Origin: Rhodococcus gordoniae
GTDB taxonomy: Bacteria; Actinomycetota; Actinomycetes; Mycobacteriales; Mycobacteriaceae
DNA: 64,000 bases
Direction: 5' to 3'
Assembly: GCF_001646655.1 (NCBI RefSeq)
Contig: NZ_LPZN01000050.1
Location: forward strand, 62,001 to 126,000
The notes beneath the pieces are model-generated. The model was not told the DNA's origin, did not search any database, and was given only the letters and a program-made list of their open reading frames with translations. Positions 16,918 to 33,729 of this stretch are shown here, one piece after another (the stretch's first letter is position 1; each line of letters starts with the position of its first letter). Made by a program: the position numbers and the translations under genes.

Positions 16918-16932
16918 GTACACAATCTGTAC
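16918..16932. promoter_or_regulatory. GTACA-N5-TGTAC dyad, candidate HxlR operator
   Basis: A perfect inverted repeat, GTACA CAATC TGTAC, sits in the 169-nt divergent region between the methyltransferase (start 16819) and the HxlR gene (start 16989). HxlR regulators commonly bind GTAC-type dyads. The assignment is inference. Confidence 0.5.
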
Positions 16933-16976
16933 CGCATCGCCGTCCGTTCGTGCTGGTCGCGGCGGTCCGACCGGCC

Positions 16977-16988
16977 TACTATCCGATC
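16977..16988 (+). promoter_or_regulatory. -10 box of a leaderless hxlR transcript
   Basis: TACTAT at 16977-16982 ends exactly 6 nt before the ATG at 16989; no Shine-Dalgarno is present. Confidence 0.5.
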
Positions 16989-17669
16989 ATGGGCCCGCCC
17001 TACCAGCAGTTCTGTCCCGTCGCCAAGGCGATGGAACTGTTCGACGAGAGGTGGACGCTGCTCGTGGTGCGCGAACTCGTGCTCGGCAGCGAACGGTTCA
17101 ACGACCTCCGACGGGGCCTGCCCCGCATGTCACCGACGCTGTTGTCGAAGCGGTTGCACGGGCTCGCGGCGGCGGGCATCGTGCAGCGCCTCGAGGACGG
17201 AACCGACGTCCGGTACGTGCTCACACCCGCAGGACGCGACCTCGAGACCGTCGTCGACGCGCTCGGCGCCTGGGGGACGCGCTGGACCGGCAGGCTCGGC
17301 GACGCCGATCTCGATCCGAGGCTGCTGATGTGGGACATGCACCGGCACGTCGACCGTGCCGCCGTGCCGGGATCACGGACGGTCGTCGAGTTCGTCTTCC
17401 CAGCGGTCACCCACGCGGCGCGCCGGTGGTGGCTCGTCATCGGTCCCCACGAGGTCGACGTATGCGACGAGAACCCGGGATTCGAGGTCTCGGTCCGGGT
17501 GACGGCCGGGTTGCGGGAGCTGACCGAGATCCGGCGCGGCGAAGCCACCTGGTCGGACGCCGTGCGTTCGGGCACCGTCGTCGTCGACGGGCCGAGCGTC
17601 CTGCGTCGGTCTCTGCCGCGCTGGTTCCGCTTTCCCCTCGCCGTACCGGCCGGACAACCCGCCGGATGA
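16989..17669 (+). CDS. HxlR family winged-helix transcriptional regulator
   Basis: 226 aa. The N-terminal winged helix (residues 8-105) has QFCPVAKAMELFDERWTLLVVREL with the conserved redox-type cysteine C9, then RFNDLRRGLPRMSPTLLSKRL and a wing GTDVRYVLTPAGRDL. The C-terminal 110 residues are an extra domain resembling a SCP2/alkyl-sulfatase-like ligand fold, a common HxlR extension. The start at ATG 16989 follows TACTAT by 6 nt. Likely controls itself and the divergent methyltransferase. It converges with hemH across 24 nt. Confidence 0.85.
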   Translation: MGPPYQQFCPVAKAMELFDERWTLLVVRELVLGSERFNDLRRGLPRMSPTLLSKRLHGLAAAGIVQRLEDGTDVRYVLTPAGRDLETVVDALGAWGTRWTGRLGDADLDPRLLMWDMHRHVDRAAVPGSRTVVEFVFPAVTHAARRWWLVIGPHEVDVCDENPGFEVSVRVTAGLRELTEIRRGEATWSDAVRSGTVVVDGPSVLRRSLPRWFRFPLAVPAGQPAG

Positions 17670-17693
17670 GGCGGTGCGACAGATCAGTCCAGA

Positions 17694-18764
17694 TCAGTCG
17701 GCGGGCCGGGCCGGGCGTTTCGGCGGCTCGCAGCACCCGACGGCGCACAGGCTCCCGTTGCACCCGGCTCCGAGCAGCGGTTCGGTGCCGCAGCGGCGGG
17801 CGGTGACCCCGTCGCGCCGTTCGTCGACGAGTTCGCGGACGAGTCGAGCGAAGCGCGGGTCGGTTCCGGCCGTGGCCGCGCGCGAGAAGCCCATGCCCAG
17901 CTCGGCGGCGCGGTCGCGGGCTTCGGTGTCGAGATCCCACACGACCTCGAGGTGGTCGGAGACGAATCCGACCGGCACGACCACGACCGCAGCCACGCCG
18001 CGTTCGTGCAGGGCCTCGATATGGTCGACGATGTCGGGTTCGAGCCACGGCACCCGCGGCGGACCCGACCGCGACTGCCACACCAGGTCGTAGTCGTCCT
18101 CGCCGAGCGCCTCGGCCACCAGCCGCGCGGCCTCGGCGACCTGGCGACTGTAGAGATGTCCGCCTTCCTCCGGCGGACCACCCGTCGCGTCGAAGGAACT
18201 CGGGACGGAGTGGGCCGTGAAGACCACGCGTGCGGAGTCGCGCACCTCGTCCGCGAGTTCGACGCGCGCTGCGCGCACCGCATCGGTGACGGCGTCGACG
18301 AACAGCGGGTGATCGTAGAAGTGCCGCAGCTTCGTCAGCTGCGGAGCGTTCTCGACGGCGTCCCGAGCCCGCGCGATGTCCTCGTGGTACTGCCGGCATC
18401 CCGAGTAACCGCCCCAGGCGGACGTCGCGAACACCAGCGCGTTGCGGATCCCGTCGTCGCGCATCCGGGTGACGGTGTCCTCGACCATGGGATGCCAGTT
18501 GCGGTTGCCGAAGTAGATCGGCAGTTCGATGCCGTGCGCGTCGAACTCGACGCGCACGGCATCGATGATCGCCCGGTTGAGGGCATTGATCGGCGAGACA
18601 CCCCCGAAATGCAGGTAATGCTGCGCGACCTCGTCGAGCCGTTCCGGGGGGATACCTCGCCCGCGGGTGACGTTCTCGAGAAACGGCCGCACGTCGTCGG
18701 GACCTTCCGGTCCGCCGAACGACAACAGCATCAGCGCGTCGTACGCCTCGGGGGTGTTCGTCAT
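17694..18764 (-). CDS. hemH: Ferrochelatase (coproporphyrin ferrochelatase, CpfC/HemH)
   Basis: 356 aa. Motifs run in order: [20 protein letters not shown] (about residues 12-31), a FGGVSPIN site, [21 protein letters not shown] and catalytic-histidine segment [12 protein letters not shown] (about 180-191). The C-terminus is cysteine-rich (ARRCG then [12 protein letters not shown]), matching the [2Fe-2S] cluster ligands of mycobacterial ferrochelatase together with the SGC cysteine. In actinobacteria this family metallates coproporphyrin III in the coproporphyrin-dependent heme route. ATG 18764 follows GGAAGG. It is the last gene of the fabG-inhA-hemH operon, as in M. tuberculosis (Rv1483-1485). 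Confidence 0.93.
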   Translation of the reverse strand: MTNTPEAYDALMLLSFGGPEGPDDVRPFLENVTRGRGIPPERLDEVAQHYLHFGGVSPINALNRAIIDAVRVEFDAHGIELPIYFGNRNWHPMVEDTVTRMRDDGIRNALVFATSAWGGYSGCRQYHEDIARARDAVENAPQLTKLRHFYDHPLFVDAVTDAVRAARVELADEVRDSARVVFTAHSVPSSFDATGGPPEEGGHLYSRQVAEAARLVAEALGEDDYDLVWQSRSGPPRVPWLEPDIVDHIEALHERGVAAVVVVPVGFVSDHLEVVWDLDTEARDRAAELGMGFSRAATAGTDPRFARLVRELVDERRDGVTARRCGTEPLLGAGCNGSLCAVGCCEPPKRPARPAD

Positions 18765-18786
18765 CGAAATGCCTTCCGTGGTGCGG

Positions 18787-19593
18787 TCAGCCGCCGAAGC
18801 CGACCTGGGAGTGGAACCCGCCGTCGACGTAGACGATGGAACCCGTCGTCCCGGGTAGCCAGTCGGACAGCACCGCACACACGGTCTTCGCCACAGGCGT
18901 CGGATCATCGACGTCCCAGCCGATCGGGGACGCGGCCGACCAACCCTCGTTGAGCCGGTTCATCTCGGCGCCCGGACCGGTCGCGTCGCCGGCGATGGCC
19001 TTCGCGGCGAGCGTCTTGATCGGGCCGGCGGCGACGAGATTGGACCGGATACCGCGCGGGCCGACCTCCTTGGCCACGTAACGGTTCACCGACTCGAGCG
19101 TCGCCTTGGAGACACCCATCCAGTTGTAGAACGGCACGGCCCGGGACGGATCGAAATCCATTCCCACGATCGAACCGCCCTCGTTCATCACGGGAAGGAC
19201 GGCCTTGGCGAGCGCACCGTACGAGTAGGCCGACACCTCGAGTGCCACCGCGACGTCCGTCCACGGCGCGTCGAGGAAGGGGCTGCCCAGGCACGATCGG
19301 GGCGCGAAACCGATGGAATGGACGACACCGTCGATTCCTTCCGGTGCGAGTTCGCGGATCTTGTCGGCGAGACCGTCGAGATCCTCCTGGTTCTGCACGT
19401 CGAGGCTGATCGCCGGCGGCACAGGCTGCGGGAGACGCTGCGCGATCCGGTCGATCAACCGGAGACGTTCGAAACCGGTGATGATCACCTTCGCGCCCTG
19501 TTCCTGCGCGACCTTCGCGGTGTGGAAGGCGATGGAGGCATCGGTGATGATGCCGGTGACGAGAATGGTCTTGCCCTCGAGCAGTCCGCCCAT
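18787..19593 (-). CDS. inhA: NADH-dependent enoyl-ACP reductase InhA
   Basis: 268 aa, almost the same length as the mycobacterial enzyme (269). It reduces trans-2-enoyl-ACP in FAS-II during mycolic/fatty acid elongation. Visible features are [18 protein letters not shown] (NADH site), [12 protein letters not shown] (serine equivalent to Ser94 retained), catalytic Y-x6-K in YNWMGVSK, and [13 protein letters not shown]. The substrate loop after GFAPRS is shorter and differs from the M. tuberculosis MPQTGMG loop. It lies between fabG and hemH on one transcript. Confidence 0.95.
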   Translation of the reverse strand: MGGLLEGKTILVTGIITDASIAFHTAKVAQEQGAKVIITGFERLRLIDRIAQRLPQPVPPAISLDVQNQEDLDGLADKIRELAPEGIDGVVHSIGFAPRSCLGSPFLDAPWTDVAVALEVSAYSYGALAKAVLPVMNEGGSIVGMDFDPSRAVPFYNWMGVSKATLESVNRYVAKEVGPRGIRSNLVAAGPIKTLAAKAIAGDATGPGAEMNRLNEGWSAASPIGWDVDDPTPVAKTVCAVLSDWLPGTTGSIVYVDGGFHSQVGFGG

Positions 19594-19660
19594 GAGTGTG
19601 TCGGTCCTCCAGTGAGATTCGGATGTGGTCGGTGCGACCGCGGTATGGTTCGCCGGACCG

Positions 19661-22408
<2,748 letters not shown>

Positions 22409-22412
<4 letters not shown>

Positions 22413-23689
22413 CGCGCGCCCGCACCTCCCTGCGGACCGGGCGCACCGACGGGTGTCTGCGGGCCGGCCGCGGACCGCGGATCGACGGGAGCCGGTGTCG
22501 CCGACGGCACGGGTGCGTTCGCCTGCGGCGCGACCTGCGGAAGGCCGACCGTCTGCAGGATTCGGGTGATGATCTGATCCGCGGAGACATCGTCCGCGAG
22601 CGCGTCGTAGGACAGCACCAGACGGTGACGGAGCACATCGGGGATGACGTCGACGATGTCCTGCGGCACCACGTAGTCGCGGCCCCGCACGAGTGCGAGG
22701 GCACGTGCCGAGGAGATGATGCCCAGCGTCGCTCGGGGCGATGCGCCGTAGGCGATCCAGCCCTGCACGTCGTGCAGCCCGAGTTCGGTGGGCTGCCGCG
22801 TCGCGAAGATGACACGCACGACGTAGTCGACCAGCGCGTGGTGGACGAAGACACGTCCGGCGATCTTCTGCAGGCGCAGGAGCTGCTCGTTGTCGAGCAC
22901 CTGCTTCGGCTCCGGAGCGGCGACGCCCATCCGGTAGACGATCTCGCGCTCCTCCTCCACCGTCGGATAGTCGACGAGGACCTTGAACAGGAAGCGGTCG
23001 CGCTGCGCTTCCGGCAGCGGATAGACACCCTCGTTCTCGATGGGGTTCTGGGTTGCCATCACGAGGAACGGCTCAGGCATCGGGAAGGTCTTCCCGCCGA
23101 TGGTGACGTGCCGTTCGGCCATCACCTCGAGCAGAGCCGACTGCACCTTCGCCGGCGCGCGGTTGATCTCGTCGGCGAGCACGAAGTTCGCAACGACAGG
23201 GCCGAGTTCGGTGTCGAACTCCTCGCGTCCCTGACGGTAGATGCGAGTACCGACGAGGTCGGTCGGCACGAGGTCCGGAGTGAACTGCACCCGGGAGAAG
23301 GACCCGCCGACGACCTTCGCGAAAGTTTCGACGGCCAGCGTCTTCGCCACGCCCGGCACACCTTCGAGCAGCACGTGGCCGCGGGCGAGAACACCGACGA
23401 GCATCCGCTCCACCAGCAGGTCCTGGCCCACGATCACGCGTTTGACCTCGTAGACGGCCCGTTCGAGGAGACGGACGTCGTCGGCCGGGTCGTACGCCTT
23501 CGCAGGGGCGTCGCCGCCGGGCTCACGGGTATTCACACCGGACGCCCGCGGTGCCGGTGAGATGTTCACGCCGGTCGTCTTCGGCGCCGGCGCAGCACCC
23601 GCCGCAGCCTGGTTGTTCTTCCGCCCGTCGTTGCCACCCTGGTTGCCCGGCGTTGCCGAACCGGACGTTCCACCCTCGCGTGAGGTCAC
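22409..23689 (-). CDS. moxR: MoxR family AAA+ ATPase
   Basis: 426 aa. The first 75 residues are a disordered G/A/P/N-rich tail; the AAA_3 ATPase follows, with Walker A GVPGVAKT, Walker B VLADEINRAPAKVQSALLEVM and sensor ATQNPIENEGVYPLPEAQRDRF. A proline-rich C-terminal tail ends the protein. It acts as the chaperone ATPase of the MoxR/DUF58/VWA module and corresponds to moxR1/Rv1479. Start: GTG 23689 has GGTGG 7 nt upstream; a TTG at 23695 is in frame but badly spaced. Confidence 0.9.
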
Positions 23690-23859
23690 CGACAATCCAC
23701 CGCTTTCGCCTACGTCGCTCCGTTGGAAACACCTGCTGCACCACTATTGCAGGTGCCGGCTCGGTGTGTCGTCACCCCTGCACCGACCGGGAGACGCACC
23801 CGGATCGACCGGATGGGCGCCTGTCCTCGGCGGCACGAGGGCCGCGGCAAACCTCGCCC

Positions 23860-25755
23860 TCACGACACCATGCGCACCACGTACGGTGTCATGCCGCCCC
23901 AGCGTACCGGCGAGATCTTCACGTACGACCCCGACTGCGGCGCCTCGAGCATCTGTCCGTCACCGAGGTACAGCGCGACGTGCTGACTGGCGTTGGGTCC
24001 GTAGAAGATCATGTCGCCCCGTCTCATCTGCGACGACGGGATCTGTGAGCCTGCCGTGTACTGGTAGCCGGTGTAGTGCGGTAGCGAGACGCCGATGCCC
24101 GCGAACGCATAGATCATCAGTCCGGAACAGTCGAAGCCGACCTTGGCGTAGTCGCCGTGGACATCGGCGACACCGCCGTCGCGGATACCGCGGGTCGGTC
24201 CGTTCTCGTTCCCGCCGCCCCAGGCGTAGGGCACGCCGATCTGGGACATCGCGCGGTCGATGACGACCTCCACCGCGGCAGGACCGGTGACGCTCGGACG
24301 GGACGGGGCGCGAGGCGGCGAATCAGATGTGGAAGGACGGGAGCCCGTTCCGCCGGTGCCGGATCCCGGGCTCTCCACGACGGGGTCGCCCGGATCCGGG
24401 TTGTCCCAGTCGATCCCGCCGTCGTCGCTACCGGTGCCGTCGTCCACGTCGGGAACGGTGCCGCCGTCCGTGTCGTCCGGGACGGTCCCACCCTCGGTGT
24501 CGTCCGGGACGGTGCCACCACCCGTATCGTCCGGGACGGTCCCACCGTCCGTGTCGTCGTCCGTGTAGTCCGGGACGGTCCCACCCTCGGTGTAGTCCGG
24601 CAAATCCGTACCCGTACCGGTGCCGTCGTCCTGGGGTGCCCCGGACTCGGTGGTGACATCCGGCAACGCGACGTCGCCGTCGGTCGCCGCGGGTGACTCC
24701 TCGACCAGGGTGTGGGGGCGGCGGCCGTTGGCGAGTTCCGCCGCACGTGCCCGGGCTGCAGCGTCGGCCGCGACACGCTCGGCCGCCCCCGCAGCCGCGA
24801 CCCGCGCCGCCTCGGCAGCCGCCGCGGCAGCCGCTTCCTCGGCTGCACGGCGACGATCCCAGTCGAGATACTGCGCGCGTTGCCCCTCGAGTCCGGCGAC
24901 GTTCACACGGGCCGTGTCGAGCTCGCTCTGGGCGCCCGCACGTTCCTGCTCGATGCGCGACTTCTCGGCGGCCTGCCGGCCGAGTTCGGCACGGGCGACC
25001 GCGATCGCGGCCTCCGCTTCGGCCTTGCGTTGTTCGGCCGCATCCGCAGCCGCGTCGGCCTCGAGCTTGGCCGCCCGCGCCCGCGAGTGGGAGTTGGCCT
25101 CCGTGGCCCGGGCGCGCTGGAGCGCGTCGAGCACGGCGGTACGCCCGGCGGAGAGCACCCGCATCACCTGGGCACGGTCGAGCAGGTCGTCGGGACCGTC
25201 GACGTCGAGGAAGGCCGCGAGGGACACCGAATTGGCGCCGCGTGTGTAGCTGTCGCGGACGAACGCGTCGAAGTTCTGCTGCGCGGCGGCGATCCGATCG
25301 GCGGCGTCGTCGAGTGCACGACGGGAATCCGCGACCACCCGTTCGGCGAGATCTGCCGCATCGCGCGCGTTCTGCAGGTCGACAAGGGCCCGGTTGACAT
25401 CCTCGCGTCGGATCGCGACCTGCGCGTCGAGCTCGGCGAGTTGCTGATCGGCGTCGGCGATCCGGACGATCAGTTGCCCGACCCGATCGATATTGGCCGC
25501 CACGGCCGCTCCTGCGCGATCGATCTCCGCGTCGGACGGGTTCGGCGGCGGGGGCGGCGCGGCAGAGGCCGTCGTGGAGACGGTGAGAAGTACGGCTGTG
25601 ACCAGTCCCAAACCGGCGAGCAGCGTGCCGGTGCGCGCCCGCGGGGTACGGCGGGGCGTCGGACTGTCGGGCCGAGGGCCTGCAGTGAGCGCCCGGCCGG
25701 CACCGTCCGGCCCCGACCGTCGCGGAATCCCCCCGTGGATACCGAACCGTCTCAC
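23860..25755 (-). CDS. ripA: RipA-like NlpC/P60 peptidoglycan endopeptidase
   Basis: 631 aa. A basic N-terminus and signal peptide (about residues 30-62, ending ASA) are followed by an Ala/Glu/Arg-rich coiled coil (about 70-350). Then come a repetitive acidic linker and an NlpC/P60 domain (about 505-631) with catalytic Cys in VGFDCSGLMIYA and His in ASQHVALYLGDG. RipA-type enzymes cleave stem peptides to separate daughter cells. It is longer than M. tuberculosis RipA (472 aa) because of the linker. GTG 25755 has GGGAG at good spacing. No ripB follows: moxR comes directly next. Confidence 0.9.
   Translation of the reverse strand: MRRFGIHGGIPRRSGPDGAGRALTAGPRPDSPTPRRTPRARTGTLLAGLGLVTAVLLTVSTTASAAPPPPPNPSDAEIDRAGAAVAANIDRVGQLIVRIADADQQLAELDAQVAIRREDVNRALVDLQNARDAADLAERVVADSRRALDDAADRIAAAQQNFDAFVRDSYTRGANSVSLAAFLDVDGPDDLLDRAQVMRVLSAGRTAVLDALQRARATEANSHSRARAAKLEADAAADAAEQRKAEAEAAIAVARAELGRQAAEKSRIEQERAGAQSELDTARVNVAGLEGQRAQYLDWDRRRAAEEAAAAAAAEAARVAAAGAAERVAADAAARARAAELANGRRPHTLVEESPAATDGDVALPDVTTESGAPQDDGTGTGTDLPDYTEGGTVPDYTDDDTDGGTVPDDTGGGTVPDDTEGGTVPDDTDGGTVPDVDDGTGSDDGGIDWDNPDPGDPVVESPGSGTGGTGSRPSTSDSPPRAPSRPSVTGPAAVEVVIDRAMSQIGVPYAWGGGNENGPTRGIRDGGVADVHGDYAKVGFDCSGLMIYAFAGIGVSLPHYTGYQYTAGSQIPSSQMRRGDMIFYGPNASQHVALYLGDGQMLEAPQSGSYVKISPVRWGGMTPYVVRMVS
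24430..24610 (-). repeat. 27-bp/9-residue linker repeats in the RipA-like protein
   Basis: Five to six imperfect tandem units encode GGTVPDDT plus one variable residue (D, E or G), with two YT variants. The coding strand is a near-perfect 27-bp repeat, so unit number may change by slippage. It forms a flexible acidic linker between coiled coil and catalytic domain. Confidence 0.85.
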
Positions 25756-26087
25756 TTGCGTCTCCCTCGATCGCACCTGGTGGCCAAGGCATCCGGCCGG
25801 ACGACCCGAGGAAGGCAGGCAGCATCGGTCAGCCGTGGGTACCCCATGGCTCACACGCTGCGGTCGTACACCGGCTGTGGACAGCGTCCCCACGAACCGG
25901 GTTGTGACACACCTTCCCCAAGAGCGTCATGAGAACCGTACGACACCACAGGGGTATGTCGCATGACAGTCACGAAGATCGTTCGAAGAACACCGTGAGG
26001 ACACCGAACGGCATCATCTGCCGGATCTCGGCGGAATCGTCGGACGGGCGGCCCGGACAACCCCGCGGTGGTGACGGGAAAGAGACG
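25756..26087 (-). other. ripA upstream region
   Basis: 332 nt without a gene. It holds the ripA ribosome site (GGGAG, 7 nt before the GTG) and an imperfect hairpin at 25831-25851 (AGCC..GGG, loop, CCC..GGCT arms) about 76 nt upstream of the start. I could not find the conserved blocks of the c-di-AMP (ydaO) riboswitch that precedes some actinobacterial cell-wall hydrolase genes. Nothing else is recognisable. Confidence 0.4.
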
Positions 26088-26636
26088 TCAGGAGGCGTCG
26101 GGCGATGACATTCCGTTACCTCCGGCAACGGTCTGGTCACCATCCGTCCGGCGCCGCTTCGCCAGGAAGGTCGCACCGGCCGCAAGAGCGACGACGGCGA
26201 CGATCAGCAATGTCATCAGTGTCCAGGGGGGCGACGGCTCGAGCACCGAATCGACGAAGTTGCGCGTGGACACCACCGGATCGCCGGTATATGTGCGGTC
26301 CTGGGCCGCCTCGAGGGTGACCCGGTCGAGATCCGCGCTGAACGTCCCGACCCAGCCGGGGCTGAGGACCAGCACGGTCCCGCCGTCCTCGGCCCCCACC
26401 TCCGTCGCGAGGTCGCGAAGCTGCGAATCCATACGCGGGTCCCGGTCGAGTACGACCACACTCAGGTCGATCCCGTTCTCGTGCGCGCGCTGCACCTCTG
26501 CGACGAGATCGTCGACGTACTGCGACGGTGCCGCAACCTGATCGTCGGCAAGATCGGCGAGCACTTTGTCGACGGAGACCCCGGCAGGCAGATCCGTGAG
26601 CGCAGGGCCCGGTATACGAAGCAGTGGCGCAGACAT
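26088..26636 (-). CDS. Rv1476-like membrane protein (DUF6676-type)
   Basis: 182 aa. An N-terminal soluble domain (about residues 1-135) begins LLRIPGPALTDLPAGVSVDKVLADLADD and includes LSVVVLDRDPRMDSQLRDLA. One transmembrane helix at about 142-164 and a short basic tail follow. The topology suggests an extracytoplasmic or cytosolic domain tethered at the C-terminus. Homologues sit between acn and ripA throughout mycobacteria and rhodococci. Function unknown. GGAG lies 4 nt before the ATG at 26636. Confidence 0.78.
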   Translation of the reverse strand: MSAPLLRIPGPALTDLPAGVSVDKVLADLADDQVAAPSQYVDDLVAEVQRAHENGIDLSVVVLDRDPRMDSQLRDLATEVGAEDGGTVLVLSPGWVGTFSADLDRVTLEAAQDRTYTGDPVVSTRNFVDSVLEPSPPWTLMTLLIVAVVALAAGATFLAKRRRTDGDQTVAGGNGMSSPDAS

Positions 26637-26825
26637 CTCTCTCCGGTGGTACTGAACAAAGTCCGGGCGACCGGCGGTCCGGCCGCTCGGAAACGACACG
26701 AAGCGCCACACCCGTGCGGCAGTGCAGAACACTACGCGATCGCGCGACGGCGGCTCGCAGCACTCGTCGCGAACAGGACCGATACCCGTGACGCCCCGCG
26801 ACGGCACGACAAACCCCGGCTTCGG

Positions 26826-29783
<2,958 letters not shown>

Positions 29784-29825
29784 AGAGCACTGCACGTGAC
29801 CCGATCGGTCACACCTGTGTGAAGC

Positions 29826-29860
29826 GGCGGGCCCGGGACGAGACTCGTCTCGGGCCCGCC
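29826..29860 (+). terminator. Hairpin terminator between acnA and acnR
   Basis: A 15-bp GC-rich stem (29826-29840 with 29846-29860, one G-T wobble) with a 5-nt loop lies 43 nt after the acnA stop and before acnR. It lacks a U-tract; partial read-through into acnR would couple the repressor to its target. Confidence 0.75.
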
Positions 29861-29888
29861 GTCTCCTCGAGCGGAAAGGAAGTGGCGC

Positions 29889-30455
29889 GTGCCCAAGGTC
29901 AGTGAGGACCATCTCGCCGCGCGGCGCAGGCAGATCCTCGACGGTGCCCGTCGCTGTTTCGCCGAATACGGTTACGAAGGCGCGACCGTGCGACTGCTCG
30001 AAGATGCCACGGGCCTGTCCCGCGGTGCGATCTTCCACCATTTCAAGGACAAGGACGGCCTGTTCCTCGCGCTCGCGCAGGAGGACGCACGGCGCATGGC
30101 GGACGTCGCCGCCAACGAGGGTCTCGTGCAGGTCATGCGCGACATGCTGTCCACGCCCGACCAGTTCGACTGGCTGGGAACCCGACTCGAGATCACCCGC
30201 CGCCTGCGTACCGATCCCGAGTTCGCGAAGGCATGGACGCAGCATTCCGCAGAACTGACCGAGGCCACCGTGGGTCGTCTCGAACGACAGCGCGAAGCGG
30301 GCAGGCTCCGCGACGATGTGCCGACCGAAGTTCTCCTCGGATATCTCGACCTCGTCCTCGACGGTCTCGTCGCCCGCCTCGCCTCAGGGCACGCCGAACA
30401 GGATCTCGTCGCGGTCCTCGATCTCGTCGAGGAATCGGTGCGCCGACGCGACTGA
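29889..30455 (+). CDS. acnR: TetR-family aconitase repressor AcnR
   Basis: 188 aa, the family's usual length. The N-terminal HTH (about residues 10-55) is ARRRQILDGARRCFAEYGYEGATV and LEDATGLSRGAIFHHFKDKDGLFLAL. The C-terminal ligand domain begins with VQVMRDMLSTPDQFDWLGTRLEITRRLRTDP, which is diagnostic for AcnR. In C. glutamicum AcnR represses acn and responds to citrate. The conserved operator in the acnA promoter 3 kb upstream supports the same circuit here. Confidence 0.92.
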   Translation: MPKVSEDHLAARRRQILDGARRCFAEYGYEGATVRLLEDATGLSRGAIFHHFKDKDGLFLALAQEDARRMADVAANEGLVQVMRDMLSTPDQFDWLGTRLEITRRLRTDPEFAKAWTQHSAELTEATVGRLERQREAGRLRDDVPTEVLLGYLDLVLDGLVARLASGHAEQDLVAVLDLVEESVRRRD

Positions 30456-30472
30456 CACGCGCTGTCGCCTGC

Positions 30473-30724
30473 TCAGCCCGTCTCGTCGCCCGCTGCCGCC
30501 CTGCGGCGGTTCGGCCCGCCGCGGCCCCGCAGCCGTACCTGCGACTCCACGAGCACGTTGTGCACGAAACCGTAGGATCGACCGGTTTCCTGCGCGAGCG
30601 TCCGAATGCTCGCACCCTCCTCGTAGCGGCGCTTCAGATCCTCCTGCAAGCGGTCCCGCGATTCCCCCGTAACCCGGGCTCCCTTCGCGTAGGTCGTCTC
30701 TCCACCACCGGAATTTCGCGCCAT
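30473..30724 (-). CDS. Small helix-turn-helix protein (Rv1473A-like)
   Basis: 83 aa, basic. Residues 38-60 form an HTH, SIRTLAQETGRSYGFVHNVL, flanked by charged tails. This is a short actinobacterial DNA-binding protein found next to acn and the ABC-F gene (compare Rv1473A). No ligand domain is present. GGGAGG lies 5 nt before the ATG at 30724. It probably acts as a nucleoid-type or local regulator; targets unknown. Converges with acnR over 17 nt. Confidence 0.75.
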   Translation of the reverse strand: MARNSGGGETTYAKGARVTGESRDRLQEDLKRRYEEGASIRTLAQETGRSYGFVHNVLVESQVRLRGRGGPNRRRAAAGDETG

Positions 30725-30814
30725 CGGATCCTCCCTGCGCCCTCGCCAAAGGTCCCTTTCCCAGGCTAGAGGACCGCCCGGGTGCGCGGACGCAGATCGG
30801 ACCAGCGGAGCCGA

Positions 30815-32446
<1,632 letters not shown>

Positions 32447-32600
32447 GCACGGGCTCCTAGGAAGAAAGACGGTGGATGGGTGCCATGGTGGCAAACAGCC
32501 GGGCACACGAACCACTCATTTTACCGTGGCGCGGCCCCACCCTCACGGTGAGATTCGCTACCCTCCCGCGGCGCACCCCTGCCCCCACCGGCGGGCGACC

Positions 32601-32613
32601 TAGGCTGGCGCCC
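32601..32613 (+). promoter_or_regulatory. -10 box of a leaderless crtL transcript
   Basis: TAGGCT (32601-32606) is followed by 7 nt and the GTG at 32614, with no ribosome site. Confidence 0.5.
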
Positions 32614-33729
32614 GTGACGCACCGTCCCCCTACCGACCTCGTCGTGGCCGGGCTCGGCCCCGCCGGCCGGGCACTGGCGTTCCGCGCGGCCGCGGCCGGG
32701 TTGTCCGTGACGGCCGTCGACGTGCGCCCGCAGCGTCGGTGGACCGCGACCTACGCGGCGTGGGCCGACGAGCTGCCGGCCTGGTTACCTGCGGAGACGG
32801 TGGCGTCGCACATCGGCAGACCCGCCGTGTGGACGACCGGGCCCCGCCTCCTCGATCGCGTCTACCGGGTGCTGGATACGGCGCGGCTGCAGGACGTGCT
32901 CGACCTCGGCGCGGTCGCGGTGGTCCGGGGTCGCGTACGCGACGTCGGATCGGAGGGTGTCGTCCTCGAGGACGGGCGCCGAGTGTGTGCGCGCTACGTC
33001 GTCGACGCCCGCGGGGTTCCTGCCGATCCGCAGCGCGCCCAGCAGACGGCATTCGGCGTGATCGTGGACGACGCGACCGCGGCACCCGCCCTCGACGGGC
33101 ACGACGCCTGGTTCATGGACTGGCGTCGCGACAACGGGACCGCTCCGGACGATGTCCCGTCCTTCCTCTACGCGGTGCCGGTCGGTGACGGCCGCACGAT
33201 CCTCGAGGAGACCTGTCTCGTCGGGCGCCCGGCACTCGACCTCGGCGAACTCGAACGACGCCTCCGTGTCCGGCTCGCGGCACGAGGGGTGTGCACGACC
33301 GGCGACGAACGGGTCGAACGGGTGCGCTTCGCGGTGGAGGGCGCACCGACGTCGCCCGGGGTGATCGGTTTCGGTGCCCGCGGCGGTCTCATGCATCCGG
33401 CCACGGGATACGCGGTGGCCACGGCGCTGTCCACCGCGGATGCGGTGGTGGACGCGATGCGCCGCGGCGACGACCCGCAGCATGTCCTGTGGTCTGCCCG
33501 CGCCCGTTCGGTGGCGGCGATGCGGCAGATGGGACTGCGGGTCCTGCTGCGACTCGACGCGCACGGTGCGATCGAGTTCTTCGACGCGTTCTTCGACCTG
33601 CCGGTCGCGCAGCAACGGGCGTATCTGTCGGGTCGCGACGACGCGTCGGGTGTGGCGAGCGCGATGTGGCGGCTGTTCCGGGTGCTACCCCGGCCCCGGC
33701 GCATGACGATCCTGCGGTCGCTCCGCTGA
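32614..33729 (+). CDS. crtL: Lycopene beta-cyclase (CrtL/CrtY type flavoprotein)
   Basis: 371 aa. It has an N-terminal dinucleotide site LVVAGLGPAGRALAFRAAAAGL (about residues 10-31), a WTATYAAWADELP segment typical of cyclases (about 42-54), and FLYAVPVGDGRTILEETCLVGRP. The C-terminal signature is GGLMHPATGYAVATAL. It converts lycopene to monocyclic or bicyclic carotenes (gamma/beta-carotene), consistent with rhodococcal pigments. No other carotenoid gene is nearby, so it is an isolated locus. The start GTG 32614 follows a TAGGCT box by 7 nt. Divergent from the ABC-F gene. Confidence 0.87.
   Translation: MTHRPPTDLVVAGLGPAGRALAFRAAAAGLSVTAVDVRPQRRWTATYAAWADELPAWLPAETVASHIGRPAVWTTGPRLLDRVYRVLDTARLQDVLDLGAVAVVRGRVRDVGSEGVVLEDGRRVCARYVVDARGVPADPQRAQQTAFGVIVDDATAAPALDGHDAWFMDWRRDNGTAPDDVPSFLYAVPVGDGRTILEETCLVGRPALDLGELERRLRVRLAARGVCTTGDERVERVRFAVEGAPTSPGVIGFGARGGLMHPATGYAVATALSTADAVVDAMRRGDDPQHVLWSARARSVAAMRQMGLRVLLRLDAHGAIEFFDAFFDLPVAQQRAYLSGRDDASGVASAMWRLFRVLPRPRRMTILRSLR

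Noticed and set aside
24430-24610. CRISPR-like repeat array
   Set aside because: The 27-bp periodic units are contiguous, in frame and encode a protein linker, with no spacers.
25756-26087. c-di-AMP (ydaO) riboswitch upstream of the RipA-like gene
   Set aside because: Expected from other actinobacterial cell-wall hydrolases, but I could not find its conserved paired blocks; only a short hairpin at 25831-25851 is visible.
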